DNA of 64,000 bases from WTGA01 sp965214055 (GTDB taxonomy: Bacteria; Pseudomonadota; Gammaproteobacteria; Arenicellales; Poriferihabitantaceae). Shown here one piece after another: positions 27,056 to 36,304 of the stretch. The notes beneath the pieces are model-generated. The model saw only the letters and a program-made list of their open reading frames with translations, had not been told where the DNA came from and ran no database searches. The translations under genes and the position numbers were made by a program. Each line of letters opens with the position of its first letter. The stretch's first letter is position 1. The stretch covers positions 2,976,001 through 3,040,000 of the forward strand of contig OZ243931.1 of assembly GCA_965214055.1 (NCBI GenBank), read 5' to 3'.

Positions 27056-28072
27056 CTATGCCAACAAATCTTCAATCGCCGTATCCAGAAACCTGGTAAA
27101 TCCCGGGTCATTGCCTGGGGAGGCCACACAATGTCCCCATGGGGAGCGGTAGACCCGAAGGTCGGCATTGGGGATGTGCCGGACCTCTATTTCATTGTCT
27201 TCGGGGGTAAAATACAGGTCATTGTCGCAGGGGATCACAATGGTTTTTGCCTGGATGGAGCCAAGAGCCTGCTTGAAATCATTTCCGTACCGGTCATTCG
27301 CACTGATATCCGCCAACTGCCAGGTTTTCAATTTACAAAGCAGGTTGTTCGCGTCCCATTCAAGATGGTCCTTTTCCCAATCCACCAACATCGCTTCAGC
27401 GCTGTCAAACCCCAATTTTCGAAACCATTCCTCCCGAAAGAAAGTCTGGGAGTACGCCCAACCCGCATACACCCGGGCAAATGCCTTCAATCCCTTTTCC
27501 GGTGGGGAGGTGTAATTTCCATGGTTGAATTTCTCGTCCGCCTGCAGGGCTGCTTTCACCCCTTCCAGAAAGACAAAATTATGGATGGATGTTTTTGCCG
27601 AACCGCAAAATGGCAAAATATTCTTCACCATGTCCGGGTACTGGGCCCCCCATTGAAATGACTGACAACCCGCCATGGACCACCCCGCCACCAACGCAAT
27701 CTCCTCCACACCGAAAAGTTCAGTTAACAGCGTATGCTGGGCAAGAACGTTGTCAAACAGGGTTACCGACGGAAAACAGGAGCCGCCATACGGGGCCGGC
27801 GTATTGCTTGGGGAGGAAGAGAGACCATTTCCAAACAGGTTGATGGAGACAATGAAATATTTGTTCGGGTCCAGAGCACGACCTTCCCCCAGGTACCCTT
27901 CATTTCGAATATGGTTGCCCGTGAAAAAAGTGGGCAGTACCACCACGTTATCTCCATTATCATTCAATTTTCCATAGGTTTTGTAGGCAAGCGTCGCATT
28001 GGGGAGAACCCCCCCCGCCTGGAGCGGCAGGTGTTTTATCACGTAGGTGTTGTATTCCACTTCATTTCTCAC
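27056..28072 (-). CDS. MetX-like alpha/beta hydrolase (homoserine acetyltransferase relative)
   Basis: A 338-residue alpha/beta-fold protein related to homoserine O-acetyltransferase. The nucleophile elbow is GWSMAG with Ser132, the acid lies in the PCDNDLYFTPED segment and the histidine in WGHCVASPG. The elbow differs from the GGSMGG form usual in true MetX enzymes, and the lid region is shorter, so an acyl transferase or hydrolase of another substrate is more likely than methionine synthesis. The N-terminus, LPNATLAYKTYGKLN, is typical of the superfamily. The gene stands alone on the minus strand and diverges from the FAD/GcvT oxidoreductase gene. The substrate is unknown. Confidence 0.8.
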   Translation of the reverse strand: MRNEVEYNTYVIKHLPLQAGGVLPNATLAYKTYGKLNDNGDNVVVLPTFFTGNHIRNEGYLGEGRALDPNKYFIVSINLFGNGLSSSPSNTPAPYGGSCFPSVTLFDNVLAQHTLLTELFGVEEIALVAGWSMAGCQSFQWGAQYPDMVKNILPFCGSAKTSIHNFVFLEGVKAALQADEKFNHGNYTSPPEKGLKAFARVYAGWAYSQTFFREEWFRKLGFDSAEAMLVDWEKDHLEWDANNLLCKLKTWQLADISANDRYGNDFKQALGSIQAKTIVIPCDNDLYFTPEDNEIEVRHIPNADLRVYRSPWGHCVASPGNDPGFTRFLDTAIEDLLA

Positions 28073-28407
28073 TCGGTAATGGGTTGATGGATTGACGATT
28101 CAACCAGATGGTCTATTTTATGCCAAATGCAGGGCATTTTCCTGCCGTCCGCATCCTTCCAGGGGCAACCGGTCCGTGGCCCGGCAACTGAAATGGTGGA
28201 CATCTACCACGGTGCTAAGGCCGCACCCGAGAATCTCCCCCAGACCCTGGATACCGAACCGGGCGGTTTGCCGTTCTCGGCGGGTATCCATGGATTGACC
28301 CGGGAATTTTAGTGTATTCTCCATTAACCACGATACCGGACCATGCAGCATTAATATCGAAAAAAAAACTCAACCCACCACACCCTGATCCCCCTATCAC
28401 CAGACTC
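28073..28407. other. Divergent promoter region
   Basis: About 335 bases between two divergent genes. Open frames that run in from the right (GTG at 28312) encode a Pro/Lys-rich stretch unlike the FAD domain and are taken as non-coding leader. Promoters for both genes are expected; none near consensus was identified. Confidence 0.4.
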
Positions 28408-30828
28408 ATGAAAACCCATGCTCGCGTCGTCGTCATCGGCGGTGGAATTGGTGGATGCTCGACACTCTATCACCTGACCCGGGAAGGCTGGAGTGATGTG
28501 GTTCTTATTGAACGCGATGAACTGACATCCGGCACCACCTGGCACTCCGCCGCCCAGTGCCCCAATCTCGCCCCCAATCAATTGCTGATACTGCTGCGCA
28601 GTTACACCATTGGGCTCTACCGGGAACTTTCGGCAGACCCCGCATACCCGATCAATTACCATTACGCCACAGGCGGCCTGCGATTGATCACGGACCCTGA
28701 TAACCTGGATGCCTGCCACCATATCATCTCGGTTGCACGGGGTGTGGGCGTTGATTTTGAATTGATCAGTGCGCACGAAGCCATCTCCCGCCACCCACTT
28801 CTGACATCCAGTGATCTTCTGGCCGCCCTGTGGGACCCGCTGGACGGGGACATCGACCCCGCCCAGTTGTGCCAGGCCCTGGCACGACGGGCGCGCAAGG
28901 CCGGAGCGGAAATATACCGACACAATCCGGTCACGGGGCTGGCCCAAAAACCCAATTCGGAATGGGTTGTCCACACTCAAAACGGAGATATTGCGTGTGA
29001 GCATGTCGTCGTTGCCGCCGGTTACCGTGCAAACGAAGTCGGTGCGATGATGGGTCACACCTACCCGGTCATTTCCATGGAGCACATGTATTTCATTACC
29101 GGATCAATCCCGGACCTGGAAACCCGGGATACACGGGTTCCCATGGTTCGGTGTCCACGCGACACCTTCTATATGCGGCAGGAAAAAAATGGCCTTCTGG
29201 TGGGCGTTTATGAGGAGGACTGCAGGACATTTGGTGTCGATGGAATCGATCCGGATTTCACCAGCATGCTCTGCCCCAATGACCTGGACCGCTGTCTGCC
29301 CAAACTGGAAGCGATTTTCGACCGGGTCCCCTGCCTCCGGGAAGCCGGCATTCTGTCCATGGTGACCGGCCCCATTCCCTATTCCGCCGATGCAGGACCC
29401 CTGGTGGGCAAGCAGCCGGGGTTGCGCAATGCCTGGTCGATGAATGGGCTGCGTGTCGGGATCGGTGAAGGCGGCGGTTACGGCAAGATGCTGGCACAGA
29501 TGATCGTGCATGGTGAAACCGAGTGGGACACCTGGCAACTGGACCCCCGGCGGATCACGAGCCATGCCACAATTCCCTACACGATTGCCAAGGCTGTGGA
29601 GGACTACCAGAATGAATTCCGCTGGCACATGCCGGGGGAACACCGCCCTGGGGGGCGTCCGGCAAAGACGACCTCCCTGTACCCGTTTCTCAAAGCCAAA
29701 GGGGCAGAGTTCAGTGTCATCAATGGATGGGAACGGGCCACATTCTACAAACCCGACCCCGGTTTCAGTGAAACCCACAGTTACCGCTTTCCCAACTGGC
29801 ATTCCGTTGTGGGCGCAGAGGTCAGGTCCCTTTGTACAGGCGTGGGAATTGCCGAAATATCCGGCTTTAACCGCTATGAAATTTCCGGTACCGATACCAT
29901 GGACTGGCTGAACAGCCTGACCTGTTCCCGACTTCCCGGCCGGGGTAGGGTTGGTCTTTGCTATTTTCTCACCCAAAGTGGCAATATTCTCGGTGAAGCT
30001 ACTATCGTGCAGCTGGACGAAAACCGGGTTTGGTACGGTTCAGCGGCGACCGCGGAGTATCATGATAGGGACTGGTTGCAGGAGCACTTGCCAAAAAACC
30101 CGGATATCCGTATCGAAAGCCTCACCAACACACACACCACCCTGCTCCTGGCCGGCCCGAAAGCCCGTACGCTGCTTTCGGCTGCCTCCCCCGACTCCTG
30201 CTGGAGCCCGGAAGGGTTCCCCTGGATGACAGCCGGGGTGCATTGGATTGGCAGGACCCGGGCAGTGGTGATGGCCGTCAGTTACTCCGGCGAACAGGCC
30301 TTTGAAGTCCATGTGCCCAACCACCGTCTTTCCCACACCTATGAACTGCTTACCGGGCTGGGTGCCGCCCATGGGCTTGTGCATTTTGGCATGTACGCGA
30401 TCCAGTCCATGCGTATTGAAAAAGGGTATGGCCATTGGAAAGAGGACCTGATCACCGAGTTCAACCCCATGGAAGCGGCACTGGCCCGGTTTGTGGACTT
30501 GAACAAGGAATTTCCCGGCAAGGCAGGCCTGGAACAGCAGCTCCATGAAGGCAATCGGAAAGAGCGTGTCCTGCTCATCGTCCACAGCAACGAAGCACCC
30601 GCCCATCATGGTGAGACCGTTTTTTGCCGGGGACACCCGGTGGGGACGATCACATCGGCTGCCTGGGGCTACCGAACCGGTAAAAATATTGCGATGGCCT
30701 ATATTGATCCACTGCAGACCAGGGTCGGGACCGAACTTGAAATCAACCTGCTTGGGAAGGACACGAAAGCCGTAGTCAGCCCGCCCTGTGTTTATGACCC
30801 GAACAACACGATTCCCCGGGGCCGGTAG
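28408..30828 (+). CDS. FAD-dependent GcvT-family demethylating oxidoreductase (dimethylglycine/sarcosine dehydrogenase type)
   Basis: The 806-residue protein joins an N-terminal FAD oxidoreductase to a C-terminal folate-binding GcvT domain, the architecture of dimethylglycine and sarcosine dehydrogenases. The Rossmann motif is GGGIGG (11-16). The motif SGTTWHSA contains His46, matching the position that covalently holds FAD in the mitochondrial enzymes. The GcvT half starts near residue 460 and includes FGMYAIQSMRIEKGYGHWKEDL. Its role is oxidative N-demethylation of a methylated amino acid or amine, passing the one-carbon unit to tetrahydrofolate. Several paralogues with different substrates exist in marine bacteria, so the exact substrate is open. 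ATG 28408 begins the FAD fold directly. Confidence 0.9.
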   Translation: MKTHARVVVIGGGIGGCSTLYHLTREGWSDVVLIERDELTSGTTWHSAAQCPNLAPNQLLILLRSYTIGLYRELSADPAYPINYHYATGGLRLITDPDNLDACHHIISVARGVGVDFELISAHEAISRHPLLTSSDLLAALWDPLDGDIDPAQLCQALARRARKAGAEIYRHNPVTGLAQKPNSEWVVHTQNGDIACEHVVVAAGYRANEVGAMMGHTYPVISMEHMYFITGSIPDLETRDTRVPMVRCPRDTFYMRQEKNGLLVGVYEEDCRTFGVDGIDPDFTSMLCPNDLDRCLPKLEAIFDRVPCLREAGILSMVTGPIPYSADAGPLVGKQPGLRNAWSMNGLRVGIGEGGGYGKMLAQMIVHGETEWDTWQLDPRRITSHATIPYTIAKAVEDYQNEFRWHMPGEHRPGGRPAKTTSLYPFLKAKGAEFSVINGWERATFYKPDPGFSETHSYRFPNWHSVVGAEVRSLCTGVGIAEISGFNRYEISGTDTMDWLNSLTCSRLPGRGRVGLCYFLTQSGNILGEATIVQLDENRVWYGSAATAEYHDRDWLQEHLPKNPDIRIESLTNTHTTLLLAGPKARTLLSAASPDSCWSPEGFPWMTAGVHWIGRTRAVVMAVSYSGEQAFEVHVPNHRLSHTYELLTGLGAAHGLVHFGMYAIQSMRIEKGYGHWKEDLITEFNPMEAALARFVDLNKEFPGKAGLEQQLHEGNRKERVLLIVHSNEAPAHHGETVFCRGHPVGTITSAAWGYRTGKNIAMAYIDPLQTRVGTELEINLLGKDTKAVVSPPCVYDPNNTIPRGR

Positions 30829-31282
30829 GTCCGCGACAAGTAGCCCGAAGACCTGTCGCTCACCCTGTCAGAGTTGGCGGAAAAACCACGGCGCGGGAAT
30901 GCGTTCGGCACTGTCCTGCCGCGCTGGAGTACGCTGTAAAATCGGCTGAAATCAGGGGTGGGGAGGTTTCAGGTGATCGCCTTCGAATTCACCTTCCGAC
31001 AACCGGCGGTCACGGGACAAAGGGCTGTGGACCCAGCCCTGTGGGGACGATGCGCCGATATTCCCCTGATCCGACCATGGCAGGCCCGGCCAGGCTTTTC
31101 AGCACACAGAGAAACCGTCGATGATGTCGTGGTTCAGCAAGAAAATGGGGAGGAGAACGCACAAAGGCAGAAGCAATGTTTCACTGCTTCTGCCTTCAAC
31201 TGTGTATACAATCTGCCTTCCGGCAGGCCCGCAGATCAATAAACCGGAGGAAATTGGTCCGAGTTGTTTGCTCCGGAGCTGT
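30829..31282. other. Intergenic region with a strong hairpin
   Basis: Between convergent genes. A perfect 11-bp stem, AGGCAGAAGCA and its complement around a 9-base loop, lies at 31165-31195. No T-run follows on either strand. The frame at 30958-31242 shows no family resemblance and overlaps the hairpin, so I do not call it. Confidence 0.5.
31165..31195. terminator. Perfect 11-bp hairpin between convergent genes
   Basis: The stem is AGGCAGAAGCA with TGCTTCTGCCT around loop ATGTTTCAC. It sits between the 3' ends of the oxidoreductase and the LysM lipoprotein genes, so it could serve as a two-way transcript end. Absence of T-runs leaves this as a probable mRNA 3'-end stem. Confidence 0.5.
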
Positions 31283-31744
31283 TTACTCCGAGCTGTTCAG
31301 GTAGCTCTGGTCGCTGGATTCTATGGGCCCGACCGTCCAGGCACCCCGGTTTTTGGCATGGCCAATCGCCGCATCCACCTCGTTTGCAGAGGAATCCAGG
31401 GGAATGGTCAACACCTGCCCGGGATAGATCAAATCCGCATCTTCAATCTGGTCCAGATTTGCCTTATAGATCAAAGGCCATTTTTCAGGGACGTTGTAGA
31501 CTTCTTCATGCCCTGCGATCCCCCAAAGATTATCCCCTGTTTCCACTGTCCAGGTGGTGGACTCCGGTTCAGGCTCCGGTTCAGGCTCTGGTGCAGGTTC
31601 TGGAGCCACCACAACGGGCTCGGCAGGCTCGGCTTCCTCAGTGGGCGGGCTTTTTGCACTCACACATCCCGTTACAAAAATGGCTACTGCCAGGATTGCA
31701 AGTAGCTTGGTCACTGAGGCAGTTTTATAAGATGCTGTTTGCAT
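31283..31744 (-). CDS. LysM-domain lipoprotein with Pro-Glu spacer
   Basis: A 153-residue predicted outer- or inner-membrane lipoprotein. The lipobox is VTGC with lipidated Cys27 after a short signal peptide. Residues about 34-60 form a low-complexity spacer of repeated Pro and Glu, encoded by tandem repeats at about 31565-31605. A single LysM-like domain covers about 61-115 (opening WTVETGDNLWGIA, closing LIYPGQVLTIP), which would bind peptidoglycan. A short charged tail follows. The design, lipid anchor plus extended rod plus wall-binding module, suggests a tether between membrane and cell wall. It has no catalytic domain. An overlapping frame at 31711-31956 is not supported. Confidence 0.85.
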   Translation of the reverse strand: MQTASYKTASVTKLLAILAVAIFVTGCVSAKSPPTEEAEPAEPVVVAPEPAPEPEPEPEPESTTWTVETGDNLWGIAGHEEVYNVPEKWPLIYKANLDQIEDADLIYPGQVLTIPLDSSANEVDAAIGHAKNRGAWTVGPIESSDQSYLNSSE

Positions 31745-32217
31745 ACTAAAAAGATCTCCAGATTCTTGAATTGATGGTTGTATTCAGAAGCATAGTCAGT
31801 CAATCCAACCTCCTTCTTATGCAGGAGTGTACCGTTCACAATCCGAATATGCAAGATATATAACGGTATTTTCTCGACAATAGCGAGGGTTATACCCGGT
31901 TTTCGGGGCACCTCAACCTGACAACAAAAAAGCTTCCTGACCGGTTGTCTCTCCATGCATTTCCGGCAGTATTTTTCGACCCGACCCAGGATGATTTCCG
32001 AGTCGGTTTGAACCCGTCCACAAAGATCAAACGGCGGTAGCCTTCCGGGCTCGAGGTAGCAGTATTGCCTTCACCAGGCAGGACAACAACCGGAGCACCG
32101 GGTTTTTCCCGGAACCCGATTAGCCCTACCGAGTCATGACAATCAGTTCTGCGACCCAGTGAGCCCCGGATGATTTCCGTTGTGACACGGCTTCTTTGTG
32201 GCCACCCGGGTCAAAAT
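31745..32217. other. Intergenic region, nothing recognised
   Basis: About 470 bases between the LysM lipoprotein gene and gabD, both on the minus strand. The part near 31745-31900 is AT-rich and likely holds the lipoprotein promoter. No RNA gene, repeat or believable small gene was found. Confidence 0.4.
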
Positions 32218-33681
32218 TTACTGGATGCCCCCCATACACAAATATTTCATCTCCAGGTATTCCTCAATGCCATGAGTCGACCCTTCCCGGCCCAATCCGG
32301 ATTGTTTGATCCCTCCAAAAGGAGCAACTTCCGTTGAGATCAATCCCGTATTGATTCCAACCATGCCGTATTCCAGTTCTTCAGAAACCCGCCAGACCCG
32401 GGAAAGGTCCTGGCTGTAAAAATAGGAAGCCAAGCCGAATTCCGTGTCGTTCGCCATTTCAATGACCTCTTTTTCCTCCTTGAACCGCAGCAACGGCGCC
32501 AACGGTCCAAACGTTTCTTCCCGTACCACCACCATGTTTGAGGTGACATTGGTCAGGAGCGTCGGCTGGAAAAAGGTTCCGCCGAGTTCATGGCGCCCCC
32601 CTCCAACGACGATACTGGCTCCTTTGCCGACCGCATCCCGGATGTGTTCCTCGACTTTTTCAACCGCATTCATATCGATAAGAGGGCCCTGTACAACACC
32701 GTCTTCCGTTCCTGCCCCTACTTTCATTTTGGATACTGCCCCGGCCAGTTTTTCCGCAAACTCATCATAAATGCCATCCTGCACATAGATTCGGTTGCTG
32801 CACACGCAGGTCTGACCCGCATTTCGATATTTGGAAATGATGGCTCCCTCCACGGCAGCATCCACATCGGCATCATCGAAAACAATAAAAGGAGCATTCC
32901 CACCGAGTTCCAGGGCCACTTTGATGATGGAGTCGGAGCACTGCCTCATCAGCAACCGACCCACTTCCGTCGACCCCGTGAAACTCAGATGCCGGACAAT
33001 GGGGTTCGAAGTCATCTCCGTGCCAATCGCGCCGGACGCCCCCGTAATCACGCTCAGGACCCCCGGAGGAACCCCTGCCCTCTCAGCGAGTTCACACAGT
33101 GCAAAGGCTGAAAGCGGTGTCTGGGTCGCCGGCTTGACCACTACCGCACATCCTGCCGCCAGTGCAGGCCCTACTTTTCTGGTGATCATTGCCGAAGGGA
33201 AATTCCACGGTGTGATCGCCACACAGACCCCCACCGGTTGTTTGATGACGACAATGCGCTTGTCCACCTGATGCTGTGGAATGGTTTCCCCGCTGATTCT
33301 CCGCGCCTCATCCGCAAACCATTCCAAAAAAGAAGCGGAATAACCGATCTCCCCTCTCGACTCTGCCAAGGGTTTTCCCTGCTCCAGGGTCATCAGGACG
33401 GCAAGGTCCTCCTGGTTTTCCATCATCAGGTCAAACCAGCGCCGTAAAATAACCGCCCTTTCCTTGGCCAGCATTCTTCTCCACGTTACCTGAGCCGTCT
33501 CGGCGGCCTCGAGGGCTTCCCTGGTTTCTCCGGCACCCATTCTTGGAACGGTTGCGATCAGGGACCCATCTGCCGGATTATTGACATCAATGGTTTCGCC
33601 GCTGTTGGCGTCACGCCACTGCCCGTTGATATAGCACTGCTGGCGAAATAGCCCGGGGTCTTTTAAATTAACACTTGCCAT
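32218..33681 (-). CDS. gabD: NAD(P)-dependent succinate-semialdehyde dehydrogenase
   Basis: A 487-residue aldehyde dehydrogenase closely resembling GabD, which oxidises succinate semialdehyde to succinate in GABA and polyamine breakdown. The catalytic Cys292 lies in NAGQTCVCSNR, with general-base Glu258 in ALELGGNAPFIV. The cofactor motif FTGSTEVG is present. CVC places a second cysteine two residues past the catalytic one, which in some GabD proteins allows redox control. The ATG follows a weak Shine-Dalgarno. A link to the polyamine importer 20 kb away is functional inference only; no transaminase gene for GABA is in the window. Related semialdehydes could also be substrates. Confidence 0.88.
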   Translation of the reverse strand: MASVNLKDPGLFRQQCYINGQWRDANSGETIDVNNPADGSLIATVPRMGAGETREALEAAETAQVTWRRMLAKERAVILRRWFDLMMENQEDLAVLMTLEQGKPLAESRGEIGYSASFLEWFADEARRISGETIPQHQVDKRIVVIKQPVGVCVAITPWNFPSAMITRKVGPALAAGCAVVVKPATQTPLSAFALCELAERAGVPPGVLSVITGASGAIGTEMTSNPIVRHLSFTGSTEVGRLLMRQCSDSIIKVALELGGNAPFIVFDDADVDAAVEGAIISKYRNAGQTCVCSNRIYVQDGIYDEFAEKLAGAVSKMKVGAGTEDGVVQGPLIDMNAVEKVEEHIRDAVGKGASIVVGGGRHELGGTFFQPTLLTNVTSNMVVVREETFGPLAPLLRFKEEKEVIEMANDTEFGLASYFYSQDLSRVWRVSEELEYGMVGINTGLISTEVAPFGGIKQSGLGREGSTHGIEEYLEMKYLCMGGIQ

Positions 33682-33758
33682 GATTGGTCTCCACGAATTT
33701 GACTTTTCAGAAATGGGGTAAGCATACTTGCAGGTTTGGCAGGAACCGGGTACTCATA

Positions 33759-35057
33759 CTACTCTTCGAATGGGTGACGCAGGATGATCGTGTCGTCTCT
33801 TTCCGCACCGGTGGATATAAGGTCAATGGGTAGCCCGACCAGTTCGGTTAGCCGGTGAAGATAGGATTTCGCATTTTCGGGAAGTTCCTCGTATTTCCGG
33901 CATCCTGCACTGGATTCCTTCCAGCCAGGCAATTCTTCATAGACCGGTTCACAGTTGGCCATTTCGTCCGCGCCGTACGGGGGCAGTTCCAGCAGGGTCC
34001 CATCCGTCAACCGGTACCCGGTACACATCCTGACGACCTCCAACCCATCCATGACATCCAGCTTGGTCACTCCGAGCGCACTCAGTCCGCAGACCTGGCT
34101 GGCCCTGCGCAGGGCCACCACATCCAACCAGCCGCACCGCCTGGGCCGGCCGGTGGTTGCCCCAAATTCATGTCCGCGCTCAGCCAGCCGCTGACCCACC
34201 TCATCGAACAATTCCGTGGGAAACGGACCGGCCCCGACCCGGGTTGTATAGGCCTTGACGATTCCAAGCACGAAATCCAGATCCAAAGGCCCGATGCCGG
34301 TACCAATGGCGGCGGCGGCGGCCGTGGTGTTTGACGACGTCACGTAGGGATAGCTCCCCTGATCGATATCCAGCAGCATGCCCTGAGCACCCTCGAAAAT
34401 GACGGATTTCCCCGCGTCCCGGAGATGGCGGAGTTTGCTGGATACATCGCACATCATGGGAAGAACCTGTTCACCCAGTTCCAGGGATTGCTCCAGGCAG
34501 GATTGATAGTCAACCGGGGCTGCACCCAGGTAGTGAACCAGAACATGATTGTGATACGCCATCACTTCCCGAAGTCGGTCAGCGAAAACCCCGGGATTGG
34601 CCAAATCCATCAGCCGAACCCCCCTGCGGGCCACCTTGTCTTCGTAACACGGGCCAATGCCCCGGCCCGTGGTACCGATGGCTTTTTTTCCACTGGCCTT
34701 TTCCCTGGAGATATCCAAGGCCCTGTGATACGGCAGGATCAGGGGGCACCCCGGGCTGATGGAAAGCCGGGAACGGATCTGTACGCGATTTTCTTCGAGG
34801 CCCCGGATTTCCTTCATCAGCTGCCCAGGGTCCACCACGACTCCATTGCCGATCAGGCATTCCACTCCTTCTCTCATTGCTCCGGAAGGAACCAGATGCA
34901 ACACGGTTTTGCGGCCATTGATGACCAGGGTGTGCCCCGCATTGTGTCCTCCCTGGAAACGGGCGACTGCGTCGGCACTTTCGGTCAGAAGATCAACAAT
35001 CTTTCCCTTTCCTTCGTCACCCCACTGGGCCCCTAACAACACGATATTTCTGGCCAT
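33759..35057 (-). CDS. purA: Adenylosuccinate synthetase
   Basis: PurA joins IMP and aspartate with GTP, the first step from IMP to AMP. The 432-residue protein starts MARNIVLLGAQWGDEGKGK with catalytic Asp14 and the P-loop GDEGKGK. Other signatures include GHNAGHT with a catalytic histidine and the conserved GTTGRGIGP stretch. The start was set at ATG 35057, which gives the family N-terminus; the open frame continues to 35111 but those 18 residues are not family-like. It lies 25 bases after the yjeT-like gene in the classic hflK-hflC-yjeT-purA order of gammaproteobacteria. Confidence 0.97.
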   Translation of the reverse strand: MARNIVLLGAQWGDEGKGKIVDLLTESADAVARFQGGHNAGHTLVINGRKTVLHLVPSGAMREGVECLIGNGVVVDPGQLMKEIRGLEENRVQIRSRLSISPGCPLILPYHRALDISREKASGKKAIGTTGRGIGPCYEDKVARRGVRLMDLANPGVFADRLREVMAYHNHVLVHYLGAAPVDYQSCLEQSLELGEQVLPMMCDVSSKLRHLRDAGKSVIFEGAQGMLLDIDQGSYPYVTSSNTTAAAAAIGTGIGPLDLDFVLGIVKAYTTRVGAGPFPTELFDEVGQRLAERGHEFGATTGRPRRCGWLDVVALRRASQVCGLSALGVTKLDVMDGLEVVRMCTGYRLTDGTLLELPPYGADEMANCEPVYEELPGWKESSAGCRKYEELPENAKSYLHRLTELVGLPIDLISTGAERDDTIILRHPFEE

Positions 35058-35082
35058 GTTTCCGTCGGTGATCCAATGATGT

Positions 35083-35286
35083 TCAGTTCCGGACAATATA
35101 AAGCAGGACAACCCCCACCACCATACTTCCCAATCCCATGATTCTCAGGGCCGAATCGGAAACGGCAAGCATTTTTCGCACATAGCTTTTAAATGCAGGG
35201 GGACTCAAAAATGGCAACAGACCTTCGAGGATCAATAAAATGGCGAACGCGGCCAGTAGGTTGTGCCAATCCACGAATTCATTCAA
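35083..35286 (-). CDS. yjeT: Small two-helix membrane protein, DUF2065 (YjeT-like)
   Basis: A 67-residue inner-membrane protein of the YjeT/DUF2065 family, which is normally found between hflC and purA, as here. Two hydrophobic helices cover about residues 9-27 and 46-64, joined by a short basic segment (FKSYVRKML). The likely start is TTG at 35286, with GTG at 35274 as an alternative; there is no in-frame ATG. The function of the family is unknown. The conserved gene order is the main support beyond the sequence pattern. Confidence 0.85.
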   Translation of the reverse strand: MNEFVDWHNLLAAFAILLILEGLLPFLSPPAFKSYVRKMLAVSDSALRIMGLGSMVVGVVLLYIVRN

Positions 35287-35432
35287 GCCTTCAAATCAAA
35301 CCATCCTTCACACGGGAACCACGCCACTCATCCGGGTTGCAGTACCAATCATACTGCCAGGACAGGAATGACCGGGAATATCCCGCCTTTCGAGGACAAA
35401 GTGGTCAACCGGATACCCGGAGGTACGCTACA

Positions 35433-36302
35433 TCAATTGGCCTTAGATTGTTTGAAATATTTGAAAAATTCAGAACTTGGGTCCACAATCATGAGATCCT
35501 GCTTGCTGTTGAAACTGCTTTTGTAGGCGCTCAGGCTCCGGTAAAGATTGTAAAACTCCTCATCCCGTCCAAACGCACTGGCATACGTTTCCGTGGCAAT
35601 GGCATCGCCTTCCCCCCGGATTTTTTCGGCATCCCGACCGGCATTGGCCAGTAAAATCTCACGCTGTCGGTCCGCATCGGCGCGAATCTTTTCCGCTTCC
35701 TCCTCACCTTCTGCCCGCAGCTCCTTGGCGACCCGTTCCCTTTCTGCATTCATACGCTGATACACCCTTTCGCTGATGGCCGGGTCCAGATCAACCCGTT
35801 TCAGGCGCACATCAATCACGTTAATGCCAAGATTGATGGCTTCCTCTTCCATAACATTTCGAACCACCTCCATGATCAGTGCCCGGTCCCCGGAGATCAC
35901 CTCCTGGACCGAGCGTTTGCCGAATTCCTGGCGAAGACTGTCGTTCACCTGTTGGGAAAGTCTGGATCTGGCATTCGATTTCAATCCCTGCAATCGGGTG
36001 TAGTACTGATGGACATCCTTGATCTTCCACTTAACAAACGAGTCCACCACCAGGTTTTTCTTTTCCACGGTCAAATAGAGTTCAGGATCAGCATCCATGG
36101 TCTGTACCCGGGCATCGAAATACTGGACGTTGTTGATAAAGGGAACTTTCCAGTGCAGGCCTGGCCCGATATCGGATTTGACGATTTCACCAAATTTGAA
36201 AACAATCGCCCTTTCACGCTCATCAACATAGTAAGCGGAGAAAAAGACCAGCGCTCCCGCAATCGCTGCAAGCGCCAGAAACAATGATGATTTTCCTTTC
36301 AT
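35433..36302 (-). CDS. hflC: FtsH protease modulator HflC
   Basis: A 289-residue SPFH/prohibitin-family membrane protein. It has one N-terminal helix (about 6-25) followed by the SPFH domain, beginning with DERERAIVFKFGEIVKSDIGPGLHWK, and a long charged helix rich in Ala, Glu and Arg (about 185-250). HflC and HflK form a ring-like complex around FtsH and restrain its degradation of membrane proteins. It starts two bases after the hflK stop, so the pair is translationally coupled. The periplasmic orientation is inferred from E. coli. Confidence 0.96.
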   Translation of the reverse strand: MKGKSSLFLALAAIAGALVFFSAYYVDERERAIVFKFGEIVKSDIGPGLHWKVPFINNVQYFDARVQTMDADPELYLTVEKKNLVVDSFVKWKIKDVHQYYTRLQGLKSNARSRLSQQVNDSLRQEFGKRSVQEVISGDRALIMEVVRNVMEEEAINLGINVIDVRLKRVDLDPAISERVYQRMNAERERVAKELRAEGEEEAEKIRADADRQREILLANAGRDAEKIRGEGDAIATETYASAFGRDEEFYNLYRSLSAYKSSFNSKQDLMIVDPSSEFFKYFKQSKAN

Positions 36303-36304
36303 GA

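Noticed and set aside
31555..31610. Tandem repeats as possible CRISPR or short sequence array
   Set aside because: They encode the Pro-Glu spacer of the LysM lipoprotein in frame and have no spacer-repeat layout.
31711..31956. 81-codon minus-strand frame overlapping the LysM lipoprotein start
   Set aside because: Overlaps the signal peptide of a convincing gene and has no family resemblance.
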